The notes under the pieces are model-generated. The model saw only the letters and a program-made list of their open reading frames with translations. It made no database searches and was not told the DNA's origin. Below are positions 43,298 to 52,549 of a stretch of 64,000 bases of DNA, piece by piece. Source of the DNA: JASHVB01 sp035508435 (GTDB lineage Bacteria > Pseudomonadota > Alphaproteobacteria > Acetobacterales > Acetobacteraceae); contig DATJNA010000127.1 of the NCBI GenBank assembly GCA_035508435.1, positions 1 to 64,000 on the forward strand, read 5' to 3'. The first letter of the stretch is position 1; each line of letters opens with the position of its first letter. Both the position numbers and the translations under genes were made by a program.

Positions 43298-44077
43298 ATG
43301 GACACTTCCCTTGCCGAGCAAGGTCTGGGATTGCGCTATTTGCGCGATCCGTCGCGGAGCGAGGTATTCGATCCGTGCCGCATTCTGGAAGATCTCTATG
43401 AGGGTGGCGCCGCCCTCGCCATGCTGCCGTCGCAAAGCGGTCTGCGCATGGCCGGTAGCGACCATGTCGTCTTCGCCGCGGCAAGCGGCAGTGGACGTTG
43501 TCTCGGCGTGATCGCCGCCAGCGACCGCGGCACCGCGCACGAACCCTTCCTGTTGCTCGATGCCGTGTACCTGGCACCGTCCGCGCGTCCGTCGCTGCTG
43601 CTGCTGCAGCGCATGCTGTCCTTCCTCATGCTGCGTATCGCCGGCAGCGAGTCGGTGCCCAACATCATTGCCGCCTGCGTCCAGACGCCCTGCTTCGTCA
43701 GCATGCTGCGCGCCTTCGGCCAGCGGTTCAGGGGCGCCGCGCTGTTTCCGGCGCAGCCGGGCGACATCGTCATCGACCTCGGCATGGCTTCGTTGGCACG
43801 GCGGATCGTGCGTGTCGTGCGACCCGGATCACGCTGCGAAGCCGCCAACGGCACATTCCAGGCCGCATCCCTGACCTTTGCCAGTAGCGGCTACGCCAGC
43901 ACGGAGACGCTGGTTTTGCTCGACCTTGGCGGCACGAGCGACGCGACGATCCTCGAAGATGCACGCCGGCTGTATCGCACGCGTCTGCCGCGTGGCGCGC
44001 GACGCGGCGATGCACCGGCATTGGCAGACGCCACAGTGCCGGCATCTTCGCCGCTTCAGGACGCGACCGCAGTCTGA
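43298..44077 (+). CDS. unknown protein, GNAT-like
   Basis: A 259-residue protein with a central part resembling an acyltransferase fold: LGVIAASDRGTAHEPFLLLDAVYLAPSARPSLLLLQRMLSFLMLRIAG, with a strand-turn-helix like GNAT proteins. It has no clear acetyl-CoA loop. The C-terminal third is Ala/Arg-rich. The function is unknown. An FNR/CRP-type operator ends 51 bp upstream, and a similar operator precedes the GNAT-like gene at 17466, suggesting shared control. Confidence 0.55.
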   Translation: MDTSLAEQGLGLRYLRDPSRSEVFDPCRILEDLYEGGAALAMLPSQSGLRMAGSDHVVFAAASGSGRCLGVIAASDRGTAHEPFLLLDAVYLAPSARPSLLLLQRMLSFLMLRIAGSESVPNIIAACVQTPCFVSMLRAFGQRFRGAALFPAQPGDIVIDLGMASLARRIVRVVRPGSRCEAANGTFQAASLTFASSGYASTETLVLLDLGGTSDATILEDARRLYRTRLPRGARRGDAPALADATVPASSPLQDATAV

Positions 44078-44423
44078 CGCAACGGCGCCGCGCCACATCC
44101 GCACCGGATGAGCGCTCGCCGTTTCCTGTGCCGACAGCCGGGTGCCGTCACATCACCACTCGTCGGCTTCAGGCGGACTGCAGGCGCGGCGCTGTGCAAC
44201 GCGCTCGACTGCCGCGTCGCGGCGCAACGCGCTCGGCTGTCGCGCTGCGGCGCAGCGCGCTCGGCTGTCGTCGCAGGGCGCTTGATCCGAGCGCTGCTGA
44301 TAATCGCACTAATATATAAGTGTGCACGCACGCCGAGGCGTGATCCGGTGCGCTTGCCGTTGCGTCGTGTCGACCCTACGAAGCATCGGGCATAGACGCC
44401 AGCCGCCGCACCGGAGGAAACGC
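44078..44423. other. intergenic stretch with irregular short repeats
   Basis: The run gcgcaacgcgctcggctgtcgcgctgcggcgcagcgcgctcggctgtcg at 44221-44272 contains two degenerate copies of a cgcgctcggctgtcg unit. A tgataatcgcactaatatataag patch at 44298-44320 is AT-rich and could be the prpD promoter. No gene is supported. Confidence 0.45.
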
Positions 44424-45932
44424 ATGATCCTGCACGATGTGAGGGTGCACCCCTCGAAGGACAACCTGAAGCGCGAGGACCAACTCGCCTGGAAGATCGC
44501 CGCGGTTGCCGCCGACAAGGTGCCGGTGGAGAAAGACGTCGCGGAGATGATCATCAACCGTGTGATCGACAATGCGGCGGTGGCGGTGGCGTCGGTCAAT
44601 CGCCATGCGCCGATGTCGGCGCGCGACATGGCGCTGGGTCATCCGCGTCCACGTGGCGCGGCGGGCGCGACCGTGTTTGGCGTGGCATCGACCAAGACGG
44701 TCAGTCCGGAATATGCCGCCTGGGCCAATGGGACCGCGGTGCGCGAGCTGGACATGCACGACACGTTCCTGGCGCAGGACTACTCGCATCCCGGCGACAA
44801 CATCCCGCCGCTCCTTGCGGTGGCTCAGACCATGGGCAAGCCGGGCCGCGATCTGATCCGCGGCATCGCCACCGGATACGAAATCCACATCGACCTGGTG
44901 CGCGCGATCTCGCTGCACAAGCATCGCATCGACCACATCACCCATCTCTGCCCGGGCCAGGCGGCGGGCATCGGCACGCTGCTGAACCTGAAGCCGGAGG
45001 TGATCTATCAGGCGGTGCAGCAGGCGGTGCATGTCAGCGTCACCACGCGGCAGTCGCGCAAGGGTGAGATCAGTTCGTGGAAGGCGTACGCGCCCGCGCA
45101 CGCCGGCAAGCTGGCGGTCGAGGCGGTGGATCGCGTGATGCGCGGCGAGGGCGCGCCAAGCCCGATCTATGAAGGCGAGGACAGCGTGATTGCCTGGGTC
45201 TTGGACGGGCCGCAGGCGCACTATCAGGTGCCGCTGCCGGCGCCGGGCGAGCAAAAGCGCGCAATCCTGGACAGCTTCACCAAGCAGCATAGCGCCGAGT
45301 ACCAGTCGCAGGCGCTGATCGACCTGGCGTTCCGCATGCGCGAGAAGATTCCGGATCCGGACCAGGTGGAGCGGATCGTCATCCACACCAGCCATCACAC
45401 GCACGCGGTGATCGGCACCGGCGCCAATGATCCGCAAAAGATGGACCCGAAGGCCAGCCGCGAAACGCTCGACCACTCGATCATGTATATCTTCGCGGTC
45501 GCGCTGCAGGACGGGCGCTGGCATCACGTCGACAGCTACGCGCCCAGGCGCGCCGCGCGGGCGGATACGGTACGACTGTGGCACAAGATCGAGACGCGCG
45601 AGGACCCGGAGTGGGAGCGGCGCTATCTCTCCGCCGACCCGAACGAGCTGGCATTCGGCGGGCGGATAGAGGTGACGTTGCACGATGGCTCCACACTGGT
45701 CGATGAGATGGCGGTGGCCAACGCTCATCCGCGCGGCGCCAAACCGTTCGTGCGCCAGGACTACATCCGCAAGTTCCAGGAGATGACTGACGGCATCATC
45801 ACTGCCCGTGAGGCGAACCGCTTCCTGGAGGTGGCGCAGAACCTGCCGCGCCTGAAGGCAGAGGAGCTGAGCATGCTGAACGTCGCTCTCCCCGCTGGTG
45901 CGCTGGCCGTCGGCAAGCCGGGGATATTTTGA
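44424..45932 (+). CDS. prpD: MmgE/PrpD family 2-methylcitrate dehydratase-like protein
   Basis: A 502-residue MmgE/PrpD family enzyme. Typical segments are NRVIDNAAVAVASVNRHAP, AWANGTAVRELDMHDTFLAQDYSHPGDNI, SSWKAYAPAHAGKLAVEAVDRV and YPxKxYPxEY-equivalent DSFTKQHSAEYQSQALIDLA. It dehydrates 2-methylcitrate in the methylcitrate cycle for propionyl-CoA oxidation. The gene is followed by a citrate-synthase-family gene. The ATG at 44424 has a ggagg site. Confidence in the specific reaction comes from the gene pair. Confidence 0.88.
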   Translation: MILHDVRVHPSKDNLKREDQLAWKIAAVAADKVPVEKDVAEMIINRVIDNAAVAVASVNRHAPMSARDMALGHPRPRGAAGATVFGVASTKTVSPEYAAWANGTAVRELDMHDTFLAQDYSHPGDNIPPLLAVAQTMGKPGRDLIRGIATGYEIHIDLVRAISLHKHRIDHITHLCPGQAAGIGTLLNLKPEVIYQAVQQAVHVSVTTRQSRKGEISSWKAYAPAHAGKLAVEAVDRVMRGEGAPSPIYEGEDSVIAWVLDGPQAHYQVPLPAPGEQKRAILDSFTKQHSAEYQSQALIDLAFRMREKIPDPDQVERIVIHTSHHTHAVIGTGANDPQKMDPKASRETLDHSIMYIFAVALQDGRWHHVDSYAPRRAARADTVRLWHKIETREDPEWERRYLSADPNELAFGGRIEVTLHDGSTLVDEMAVANAHPRGAKPFVRQDYIRKFQEMTDGIITAREANRFLEVAQNLPRLKAEELSMLNVALPAGALAVGKPGIF

Positions 45933-45942
45933 CCGACCTCCG

Positions 45943-46075
45943 TCATGGCCGGCCTTGATCCGGCCATCTACCCCCGATCCTCCGTGCGCAGATGGCCCGC
46001 TCGAGGCCGACCATGACGATGAAGCAGATGGCCGGGTCAAACCCGGCGGTGACGATCAAGCAGATGGCCAACTCA
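45943..46075. repeat. palindromic element of the VMAGLDPAI type (copy 3), compound
   Basis: The left arm gtcatggccggccttgatcc is mirrored by gatggccgggtcaaacccgg. The right half carries a partial repeat, as agcagatggcc occurs twice (about 46023 and 46057). It lies between prpD and prpC, read through by a likely common transcript. Confidence 0.85.
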
Positions 46076-46107
46076 GGGCCATGACGATCACGACGAAGGA
46101 AACCCAC

Positions 46108-47262
46108 ATGAGCCAATCCACCACCCTGCCCAACCGCGCCAAGCGCGGCGTCGGTCTCTCCGGCGTCACCGCCGGCAATACCGCGCTCTGCACCGTCGGG
46201 CGCACCGGCAATGACCTGCACTACCGGGGCTACGACATCCTCGACGTCGCGGAGCAATGCGAGTTCGAGGAGATCGCCCACCTGCTGGTGCACGGCAAGC
46301 TGCCGAACCGCGCTGAGCTTGCAGCTTACAAGGAAAGGCTGCGTGCCCTGCGCGGCCTGTCCGCCGCGGTGCGGCAAACGCTCGAGTCGCTGCCCGCCGC
46401 CTCGCATCCGATGGACGTCATGCGAACCGCCGTCTCCGCGCTCGGCTGCGTGCTGCCGGAGAAGGACAATCAGAACCAACCCGGCGCACGCGACATCACC
46501 GATCGACTCATGGCCTGTCTCGGCCCCGCCTTGCTCTACTGGTACCACTACGCCCACAACGGCAGGCGCATCAACATCGAGACCGACGACGACTCGATTG
46601 GCGGCCATTTTCTGCACCTGCTGCACGGCAAGCCGCCCAGCGAGATGTTCGTCCGCGCGATGCACACCTCACTGATCCTCTACGCGGAGCATGAGTTCAA
46701 CGCCTCCACGTTCACCTGCCGCGTCGTGGCGGGCACCGGCGCCGACATGTATTCGGCGATCACCGCCGGTATCGGCGCGCTGCGCGGCCCGAAGCATGGC
46801 GGCGCCAACGAGGTCAGCTTCGAGATCCAGAGCCGCTACGAGACACCCGACGAGGCGGAGGTCGACATCCGCAAGCGAGTCGCCAACCGCGAGGTGATCA
46901 TCGGCTTCGGCCACGCGGTCTATACGATCGCGGATCCACGCAACAAGGTGATCAAGGAAGTCGCCCGCCGCCTGTCACAGGCCGCCGGCAGCATGAAGTT
47001 GTTCCACATCGCCGATCGGATCGAGGCGACGATGGCCGACGCCAAGCAGATGTTCGCCAACCTGGATTGGTTCAGTGCCATCTCCTACCACATGCTCGGC
47101 GTGCCAACGGCGATGTTTACGCCGCTGTTCGTGATCGCCCGCACGTCCGGCTGGGGCGCGCACGTCATCGAGCAACGCATCGACAATAAGCTGATCCGCC
47201 CGACAGCCAACTACATCGGCCCGGAGAACGTGCCCTTCATCCCGCTCGACCAGCGCAAGTAG
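46108..47262 (+). CDS. prpC: 2-methylcitrate synthase (citrate synthase family)
   Basis: A 384-residue citrate synthase family enzyme. The N-terminal GLSGVTAGNTALCTVGRTGNDLHYRGYDILDVAE is the methylcitrate-synthase type. Catalytic residues are in GPKHGGANEV (His), GFGHAVYTIADPRNKVIK (His) and MFTPLFVIARTSGWGAH (Asp region), with ARG binding in the same helix. It condenses propionyl-CoA with oxaloacetate. A gaagga site precedes the ATG at 46108. No prpB lyase is in this window. A strong terminator follows the gene. Confidence 0.9.
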   Translation: MSQSTTLPNRAKRGVGLSGVTAGNTALCTVGRTGNDLHYRGYDILDVAEQCEFEEIAHLLVHGKLPNRAELAAYKERLRALRGLSAAVRQTLESLPAASHPMDVMRTAVSALGCVLPEKDNQNQPGARDITDRLMACLGPALLYWYHYAHNGRRINIETDDDSIGGHFLHLLHGKPPSEMFVRAMHTSLILYAEHEFNASTFTCRVVAGTGADMYSAITAGIGALRGPKHGGANEVSFEIQSRYETPDEAEVDIRKRVANREVIIGFGHAVYTIADPRNKVIKEVARRLSQAAGSMKLFHIADRIEATMADAKQMFANLDWFSAISYHMLGVPTAMFTPLFVIARTSGWGAHVIEQRIDNKLIRPTANYIGPENVPFIPLDQRK

Positions 47263-47284
47263 GCCGATCCCCCGTCACGCAAGA

Positions 47285-47317
47285 CCGCCGCGGCAGCGAT
47301 GCCGCGGCGGTTTTCTT
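47285..47317 (+). terminator. Rho-independent terminator after prpC
   Basis: An 11-bp perfect stem (ccgccgcggca/tgccgcggcgg) with the GNRA loop gcga is followed by ttttcttttg, 22 bp past the prpC stop. Confidence 0.92.
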
Positions 47318-47345
47318 TTGCCGCGGACCGGCGCTTCCGAGTCAC

Positions 47346-47390
47346 GCTTGCCGCTTGCCGCTTGCCGCTTGCCGCTTGCCGCATGCCGCA
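47346..47390. repeat. 7-bp tandem repeat (gcttgcc)
   Basis: Five uninterrupted copies of cttgccg are followed by two variants with catgccg. The stretch lies downstream of the prpC terminator and is prone to slippage. Confidence 0.9.
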
Positions 47391-48120
47391 TGCGCCTCGC
47401 CAGAAAGCGTTCGGCGAAGCGGCGGCAAGAACATCGCCGGAGCAAGCAACAGCTGCATCGCCACACAACGCCCTCTCATCCGCAACCCACGATCACTGTC
47501 GTTCGCGTCGCTTTGCATCGCCGCCTGATCGGGTCGAAGCACGCGTTTGACTCTTCATTGTGTGACATGAATGCATCGCACCGGCCGCCGTACGAATTTT
47601 TTTGCACCAGCGATGCGATGCGACGTTGCTTTTTGTTGACATGCGCACGTCCGCCGATGTTTAGCGGATTTGGCATGTGCGTTTCCGATTCGCATAACTG
47701 ATCAAGAGGTCGGTGCGCGCGGCTATAAACGGAAGGACGGTCTATGGGACGTAGTCGCGTCCAGATGGTGTACAGGCGATCGGGTCCGGATCGATCGGGC
47801 GTGATCGTTGAAGTGGCGGCGAACATCGTGGCGCATACACGAAGCGCCGGTTCGGTTCGCTGCGCATCGGGACGATCTCGGCCATCGCATGTGCGGCAGT
47901 TGGCGCGATTCCGCGCCGGGTTCCTCGGACGGCTGCCGTACCCGATCACTGCGGATGCACTGGGATGGTGCAACAGGTCTGCGCTGATCGCCGCCCCGAC
48001 GTTGCGGGTCTGTCCGCGCGAAAGCGATGCAACGGCAGACAGAGTGCGGAACCGGCTGCACGGCCTGCCGTGAGTCAGACCGCGTTATCGAACGAACGAG
48101 ACCAGAAGGAGCCTCAACCA
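47391..48120. other. intergenic region upstream of the histone-like gene
   Basis: This 730-bp region holds several stretches without coding character. A possible promoter lies at about 47636-47664 (ttgaca followed 17 bases later by gtttag). An ORF at 47744 (MGRSRVQMVYRRSGPDRSG) has an aagga site but no recognisable product, so it was not called. Confidence 0.4.
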
Positions 48121-48459
48121 GTGGACAACGAAGAGATGACGGAGAAGCCGAGGGCCCAGGCCATGGCGATCCGCGCCGCCAAGAAGGCGGCGAAAAAGAA
48201 GGCCGGCGCCAAGAAGAAGAAGGCCGCCGTGAAAAAGGGCGGGCGCAAGGCTGCCGCGAAGGGCGCACGCAAGACTGTCGGCCGCAAGGCGGGTGCGAAG
48301 AAGAAGGCCGTTGGCAAGAAGAAGGCCGCCGGCAAGAAGAAGGCAACTGCCAAGAAGGCCGGTGCCAAGAAGCGCAAGGCCGGTGGCCGCAAGCGGAAGT
48401 CCGCCGCCGCCCCGATGCCCGAAATGGACGAAGGCGGGTCAGGCGACTCGATGGCCTGA
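48121..48459 (+). CDS. histone H1-like, Lys/Ala-rich nucleoid protein
   Basis: A 112-residue protein in which most of the C-terminus is Lys/Ala/Gly: AAKKAAKKKAGAKKKKAAV, GRKAAAKGARKTVGRKAGAK, KKKAVGKKKAAGKKKAT. It is like bacterial H1 (Hc1/AlgP-type) proteins that bind DNA nonspecifically. The GTG at 48121, after a well-spaced aaggag, is preferred over ATG at 48136. A terminator follows closely. An acidic tail (PEMDEGGSGDSMA) is unusual for such proteins. Confidence 0.8.
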   Translation: MDNEEMTEKPRAQAMAIRAAKKAAKKKAGAKKKKAAVKKGGRKAAAKGARKTVGRKAGAKKKAVGKKKAAGKKKATAKKAGAKKRKAGGRKRKSAAAPMPEMDEGGSGDSMA

Positions 48460-48477
48460 TTACCTCGCACGCTCGAA

Positions 48478-48506
48478 ACCTCTCCCGCCGTGCGGGAGAG
48501 GTCTTT
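48478..48506 (+). terminator. Rho-independent terminator after the histone H1-like gene
   Basis: Stem acctctcccgc/gcgggagaggt with loop cgt, followed by cttttg, 19 bp past the stop codon; on the minus strand it would also lie just after otnC. Confidence 0.85.
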
Positions 48507-48509
48507 TGT

Positions 48510-49133
48510 TCAGCCGAGCAATTCCTCGACCTGCCCTGGCGTCAGCAGCCGTGGCGAAGCTGGCCGTAGCATCAGGAACAGCTTTGCCGATTCCTCCAGT
48601 TCCTCCGCCGCATAGACGGCATCGGTGAGCGTCGCGCCTGATACCACCGGTCCATGGTTCGCCAGCAGCACTGCCCGCGCATCTTGCGCGGCGCCGTAGA
48701 TCGCGGGCTCCATCGCCGGATCGCCCGGCTTGTAGTAGCTGACGATGGGCAGCCGCCGTCCCACCCGCATCACGAAATACGGCGTCAGCGGCGGGATCGG
48801 ATTCTCGCGGTCCACATCGGGCAGGCAGGCGACGGCCGTCGCCTGCGTCGAATGTAGGTGCACCACGGCGCCAGCCTCCGCGCGAGCGCGGTACATCGCG
48901 CGGTGCATGAACACCTCCTTGGATGGCTTGTCGCCGCCGACATGGCGGAATTCAGCGTCCAGCCGCGACAGGCGTACTGGATCGAGACGCCCAAGGCTCG
49001 AATTGGTCGGCGTGATCAGATAGCCGTCGTCCAGCTTGACGCTGATGTTGCCGGCGCTGCCCACCGAGAAGCCGCGCAAGAACAAACTGGCGGCGAGCTC
49101 GACCAGAAGCCGGCGTGTGGCTTGCTCGTTCAT
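48510..49133 (-). CDS. otnC: class II aldolase, 3-oxo-tetronate 4-phosphate decarboxylase-type
   Basis: A 207-residue class II aldolase/adducin-family protein. Zinc residues are in VVHLHSTQATAVA and LLANHGPVV, and GSAGNISVKLDDGYLITPTN binds substrate phosphate. Its position immediately downstream of an OtnK-like kinase supports the OtnC role: decarboxylating 3-oxo-tetronate 4-phosphate. It could otherwise be a sugar-phosphate aldolase. The ATG lies one base from the otnK stop, indicating coupling. Confidence 0.85.
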   Translation of the reverse strand: MNEQATRRLLVELAASLFLRGFSVGSAGNISVKLDDGYLITPTNSSLGRLDPVRLSRLDAEFRHVGGDKPSKEVFMHRAMYRARAEAGAVVHLHSTQATAVACLPDVDRENPIPPLTPYFVMRVGRRLPIVSYYKPGDPAMEPAIYGAAQDARAVLLANHGPVVSGATLTDAVYAAEELEESAKLFLMLRPASPRLLTPGQVEELLG

Positions 49134-49134
49134 C

Positions 49135-50403
49135 TCATGGCTCCAGCATCGCGAATGACTTGGTAAAGAAGTCCGGCGCCCCGAAATTGCCGGACTTCAG
49201 CGCCAGCAGCAGCGCTGCGCCGCTGCCCTCCGCATAGGTCCACGGCACTCCGGGATCGATCTCTGCACCGATGCGCAGGCTGCGCACGCCAAGGCGCTGC
49301 ACCACCGCACCTGCTGTCTCGCCACCCGCCACTACCAGGCGGCGGACGCCCGCATCGATGAAGCCTGCCGCGATCTGCGCCAGCGCCGATTCGATCAGCG
49401 CGCCGGCCGCATCGCGCCCGAGCTTCTGCTGCACCGCCGCCACCGCATCGGGTGGCGCCGAGGCCGCGATGACGATCGGTGTCTCTCCCAGCTTGCCGCG
49501 TGCCCAGTCCAATGCCGCCGCGGCCAATTGCGCCGCATCGGGCGTGGCGAGCACGTCGAGCTGCCACACCGGCAACTGATCACGCGCCTTGCCAAGCTGC
49601 GCCAGCGTTGCGCGTGAGCAAGAGCCGGCCAAGACAGCCGCATGACCCGCGACACGCGGCAACGCGGCCGCATCGCTCTTGGCCGGCAATAGTCCCGCGC
49701 GGCGGAAATTCGCCGGCAGTCCCATTGCGACGCCGGATCCGCCGGTGATCAGCGCATGCTCTGCCGCCGCCTCACCGATCGCGACAAGGTGCGCGTCGTT
49801 CACCGCATCGACGATCGCATAACGACGGCCTTGCTGCTTCAGCGCGGTCATCGCGTCGCGAATGGCCTCGGCGCCGCGTTCCACCGCGGCGTAGGGCACC
49901 AGACCCACCGTGCCGTCGGTCTGACGGCCGAGCACGCGTACCAGGTTGGCGTCGGTCATCGGGGTCAGCGGATGATGTTCCATGCCGCTTTCGTTCAGCA
50001 GCACGCTGCCGACGAACAGATGGCCCTGGTAGACGGTGCGTGCGTTGGTGGGGAAGGCAGGGCAGGCAAGCGCGAAGCCGCTGCCGAGTTCCCGCATCAG
50101 CGCATCGGCGACGGGGCCGATATTGCCCTGGTCGGTGCTGTCGAAGGTGGAGCAATACTTGAAGAAGAACTGCCGGCAGCCGGCGCGGCGCAGCCAGGCG
50201 AGCGCTGCGAGGCTCTGTTGCACCGCGTCGCGCACCGGGGCGGTGCGAGATTTCAATGCCACGACGACAGCGTCGGCATCCGGTGCGGCGGCGGCATCGG
50301 ACGGCACGCCGATGAGCTGGACGGTGCGCATGCCGCCACGCACCAGCATGGAGCAAAGGTCGGTGGCGCCGGTGAAGTCGTCGGCGATCGCGCCCAAGAG
50401 CAT
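49135..50403 (-). CDS. otnK: four-carbon acid sugar kinase (3-oxo-tetronate kinase)
   Basis: A 422-residue DUF1537-family kinase that phosphorylates 3-oxo-tetronates at C4 with ATP. The N-terminal LLGAIADDFTGATDLCSMLVRGGMRTV, the middle FFKYCSTFDSTDQGNIGPVADAL and the nucleotide-binding ITGGSGVAMGLP region are typical, with C-terminal GGETAGAVVQRLGVRSLRIG. It starts a two-gene unit with otnC. A dehydrogenase partner that would make the oxo substrate is not seen nearby. Confidence 0.9.
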   Translation of the reverse strand: MLLGAIADDFTGATDLCSMLVRGGMRTVQLIGVPSDAAAAPDADAVVVALKSRTAPVRDAVQQSLAALAWLRRAGCRQFFFKYCSTFDSTDQGNIGPVADALMRELGSGFALACPAFPTNARTVYQGHLFVGSVLLNESGMEHHPLTPMTDANLVRVLGRQTDGTVGLVPYAAVERGAEAIRDAMTALKQQGRRYAIVDAVNDAHLVAIGEAAAEHALITGGSGVAMGLPANFRRAGLLPAKSDAAALPRVAGHAAVLAGSCSRATLAQLGKARDQLPVWQLDVLATPDAAQLAAAALDWARGKLGETPIVIAASAPPDAVAAVQQKLGRDAAGALIESALAQIAAGFIDAGVRRLVVAGGETAGAVVQRLGVRSLRIGAEIDPGVPWTYAEGSGAALLLALKSGNFGAPDFFTKSFAMLEP

Positions 50404-50433
50404 GCTGTCCTCCCTGTCGTATCCCTCACTCCG

Positions 50434-51474
50434 CTATCTGCGGCCGAGGCTTTCTGCCAGCAGCGCCGCCTGCGTTTGCCAACTTGGCAGGGTCTGCCCG
50501 ATCTGCCACGCCGCATCGCTCATCTCTGCGCGCAGCCCGGGACTGAAGATCAAGCGCCGCAGCGCCTTTGAGAGTTGCACCCGATCGCCCGGCTCGCACA
50601 CCACCCCCGCCTCTGGCTGCATCAGCGCGGCCGCCGCACCGCCAGAGCATACCGCAACCGGCACGCCGCGCTTCAGCGCCTCGGCTATCGCCATGCCGTA
50701 GCCTTCGAACCATGTGGCCAGCGCGAACAAATCCGTCGCGCGCCACAACGCTTCGAGCGCATCGCCTGCCACCTCGCCGGCGAAGCGCACGCGTTCGGCA
50801 ATGTCGAGTTCCTCGACCAATGCCGTCAATGCCGCCGCGTGCGCAGGATCGCGATGCGGCGAGCCGACGATGGTCAGGCGCCAATCCAGATCGAACAATC
50901 GTGCCAGGGCGCGAAGCAGCACGTCATGGCCCTTGCGCGGCACCAGAATGCCGATTGAGAGTATCGCGCAGGCCGACCCCCCCGAACCGGTGCATCGCGG
51001 CGCATCATCTGTTCCCGGCGCCACCACTGCGATGCGCCCACGGTCGACGCCGAAGTCGGTGACGAGCCGATCCGCTGTCGCCTCGCTGGTGACGACCAGT
51101 CGGTGTAGTCGGCTGTACAGTCGCTGCTCCATGCGCCGTAGCGAGTCGCGTTCGGCTTCGGCGTAACCCCTCTCCAGCGCGGTGGGATGATGGATCAGGC
51201 CGACGGCGCCGCGCGCGGCAAGCGCGTCCTCCATGCCCGCGAAGGCCGGCAAGGCGAGGCCATCGATGATGGGCCGCGCAGCCTCATCGAGCGCGTCCCA
51301 CGCGGCACAGGCGGAGTCACGTGCGCTGTCGTCGGGCAACGGGAAGCGTCCCGTTAGCTCCACCACATCAACGGCGGCGGCGTTGGCGCGCAATTCAGTC
51401 GCCATGCGCCGATCGTAGGCATAGCCACCGGACACTTGCTCGAACGGTGACGGCACGATGAGCGAGATCTGCAT
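50434..51474 (-). CDS. glycosyltransferase family 4-like
   Basis: A 346-residue GT-B glycosyltransferase. The donor-binding C-terminal domain shows ILSIGILVPRKGHDVLLRALARLFDLDWRLTIVG, RVRFAGEVAGDALEALWRATDLFALATWFEGYGMAIAEALKRGVPV (E-x7-E). The N-terminal MQISLIVPSPFEQVSGGYAYDRRM is the glycine-rich acceptor loop. It transfers a hexose from a nucleotide sugar. It is upstream of otnK by 31 bp on the same strand. Acceptor unknown. The ATG at 51474 is preferred over 51519. Confidence 0.88.
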   Translation of the reverse strand: MQISLIVPSPFEQVSGGYAYDRRMATELRANAAAVDVVELTGRFPLPDDSARDSACAAWDALDEAARPIIDGLALPAFAGMEDALAARGAVGLIHHPTALERGYAEAERDSLRRMEQRLYSRLHRLVVTSEATADRLVTDFGVDRGRIAVVAPGTDDAPRCTGSGGSACAILSIGILVPRKGHDVLLRALARLFDLDWRLTIVGSPHRDPAHAAALTALVEELDIAERVRFAGEVAGDALEALWRATDLFALATWFEGYGMAIAEALKRGVPVAVCSGGAAAALMQPEAGVVCEPGDRVQLSKALRRLIFSPGLRAEMSDAAWQIGQTLPSWQTQAALLAESLGRR

Positions 51475-51786
51475 CGCGCATGCATAATGCTCCCTGTCCG
51501 TTTGCGGGAGGGGGTGCATGGCGCCGGACGACCCGCAGCCTGCGGTGTCATTGCGGGGCGAGGCGAAGCAATCCCTGATGAGCAGACGGAGAAGCGTCCG
51601 AGGGGCGGCGCGAGCAGGATTAATCCGGTTGCGCCGCCCGGTCAGAAGTGGCGCCCAGTCCGAGCAAGCGGCGACTCCGCGGCCCGCTTCCGGCGCGGGT
51701 CGCGGGCTCCTGGTCTGCGAGCGGGAGACTACAGGCGGCGCTGTCGGCTCGGTCTGCCGGGGGCGACCTGCCGGCCCGATGCGGGT
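51475..51786. other. intergenic region with a partial type B palindromic element
   Basis: A half-copy (51546-51573: gtcattgcggggcgaggcgaagcaatcc) and irregular GC-rich sequence are present. No supported gene. Confidence 0.5.
51546..51573. repeat. half type B palindromic element
   Basis: Contains gtcattgcggggcgaggcg and gaagcaatcc, the same paired cores as in the complete copies at 18119 and 29471. Confidence 0.6.
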
Positions 51787-52014
51787 CTACAGGGCAAAGG
51801 CAAGCATTACCAGCAAGGCGATGCCCATCCAAAGGGCGACGCCCAGGGTGACAGCGAGAACCATCCCGCGCGCCGGAGCCGCCGTGTCGCTCCGATCGGT
51901 TTCGCCGCGGGCATATCGTTCACGCAAAGATAGGCCCGCCGGTGTTGCACTCGGGCGCCCATAGAACAGGGACCAGATGCGTGACTGTTGCGGCGATGCA
52001 ATCTGCTCGGGCAT
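51787..52014 (-). CDS. small protein with C-terminal membrane anchor
   Basis: A 75-residue protein: MPEQIASPQQSRIWSLFYG, an Arg/Asp-rich middle, and the single hydrophobic C-terminus GMVLAVTLGVALWMGIALLVMLAFAL. A ggaga ribosome-binding site precedes the ATG at 52014. A longer in-frame start exists at 52059. No family is recognised. Confidence 0.5.
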   Translation of the reverse strand: MPEQIASPQQSRIWSLFYGRPSATPAGLSLRERYARGETDRSDTAAPARGMVLAVTLGVALWMGIALLVMLAFAL

Positions 52015-52549
52015 CGATATCTCCGATGCGCTAGTGTATCCATACATATCACACACCAATTACAACGATAGGTTGCTGAAGATCAAGCCACACGAGTTTC
52101 TGAGGAGGGCCCTACGACCCGGACCACCTGCCCACCGCTTGCCGCAGAACACTCCACGTACCGCAACAATGTCGACAACGCCTGCCGTTGCGCCAAGCAT
52201 CTTTGCGTGAATGAGTTCATCGACGTCGGTTGCGTTCCCCACCGCCCTGCCAGCCATGCCGTCGCCTATCGTCGGCGCCGACCACACCGCCAGAGTGGTA
52301 TCCGCAGCCGTAGCACGCATTCCCTTGCGGGAGGGTTTCCGGGCTAGCTCGCGCTTGGTTTCCAGGTTCGCCCGGCAGCGGACATCCGGAGACCGCCGCC
52401 GCAGCACTTGGCCGCACGGGATCGGACCCGGCGCTTACCGCACCACTTTTCATGCAGCTACGGATCGGGCGCCGGACGGCCCGCCTGTCACCCGCCTGGC
52501 AACGCGCCGGGCGGTACGCCATGAGCGGCCACTCGCGTATGGCGCTACC
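52015..52549. other. intergenic stretch without supported genes
   Basis: An AT-rich part at 52030-52080 (atccatacatatcacacacc) may hold the promoter of the small membrane-anchor gene. Frames on both strands lack coding signature. Confidence 0.4.

Noticed and set aside
44376..46040. 554-codon minus-strand ORF opposite prpD
   Set aside because: Shadow of prpD; the plus strand has the family motifs and an ideal ribosome-binding site.
47744..48073. Possible small gene upstream of the histone-like protein
   Set aside because: Has an aagga site but no recognisable product and a GC-rich random-like composition.
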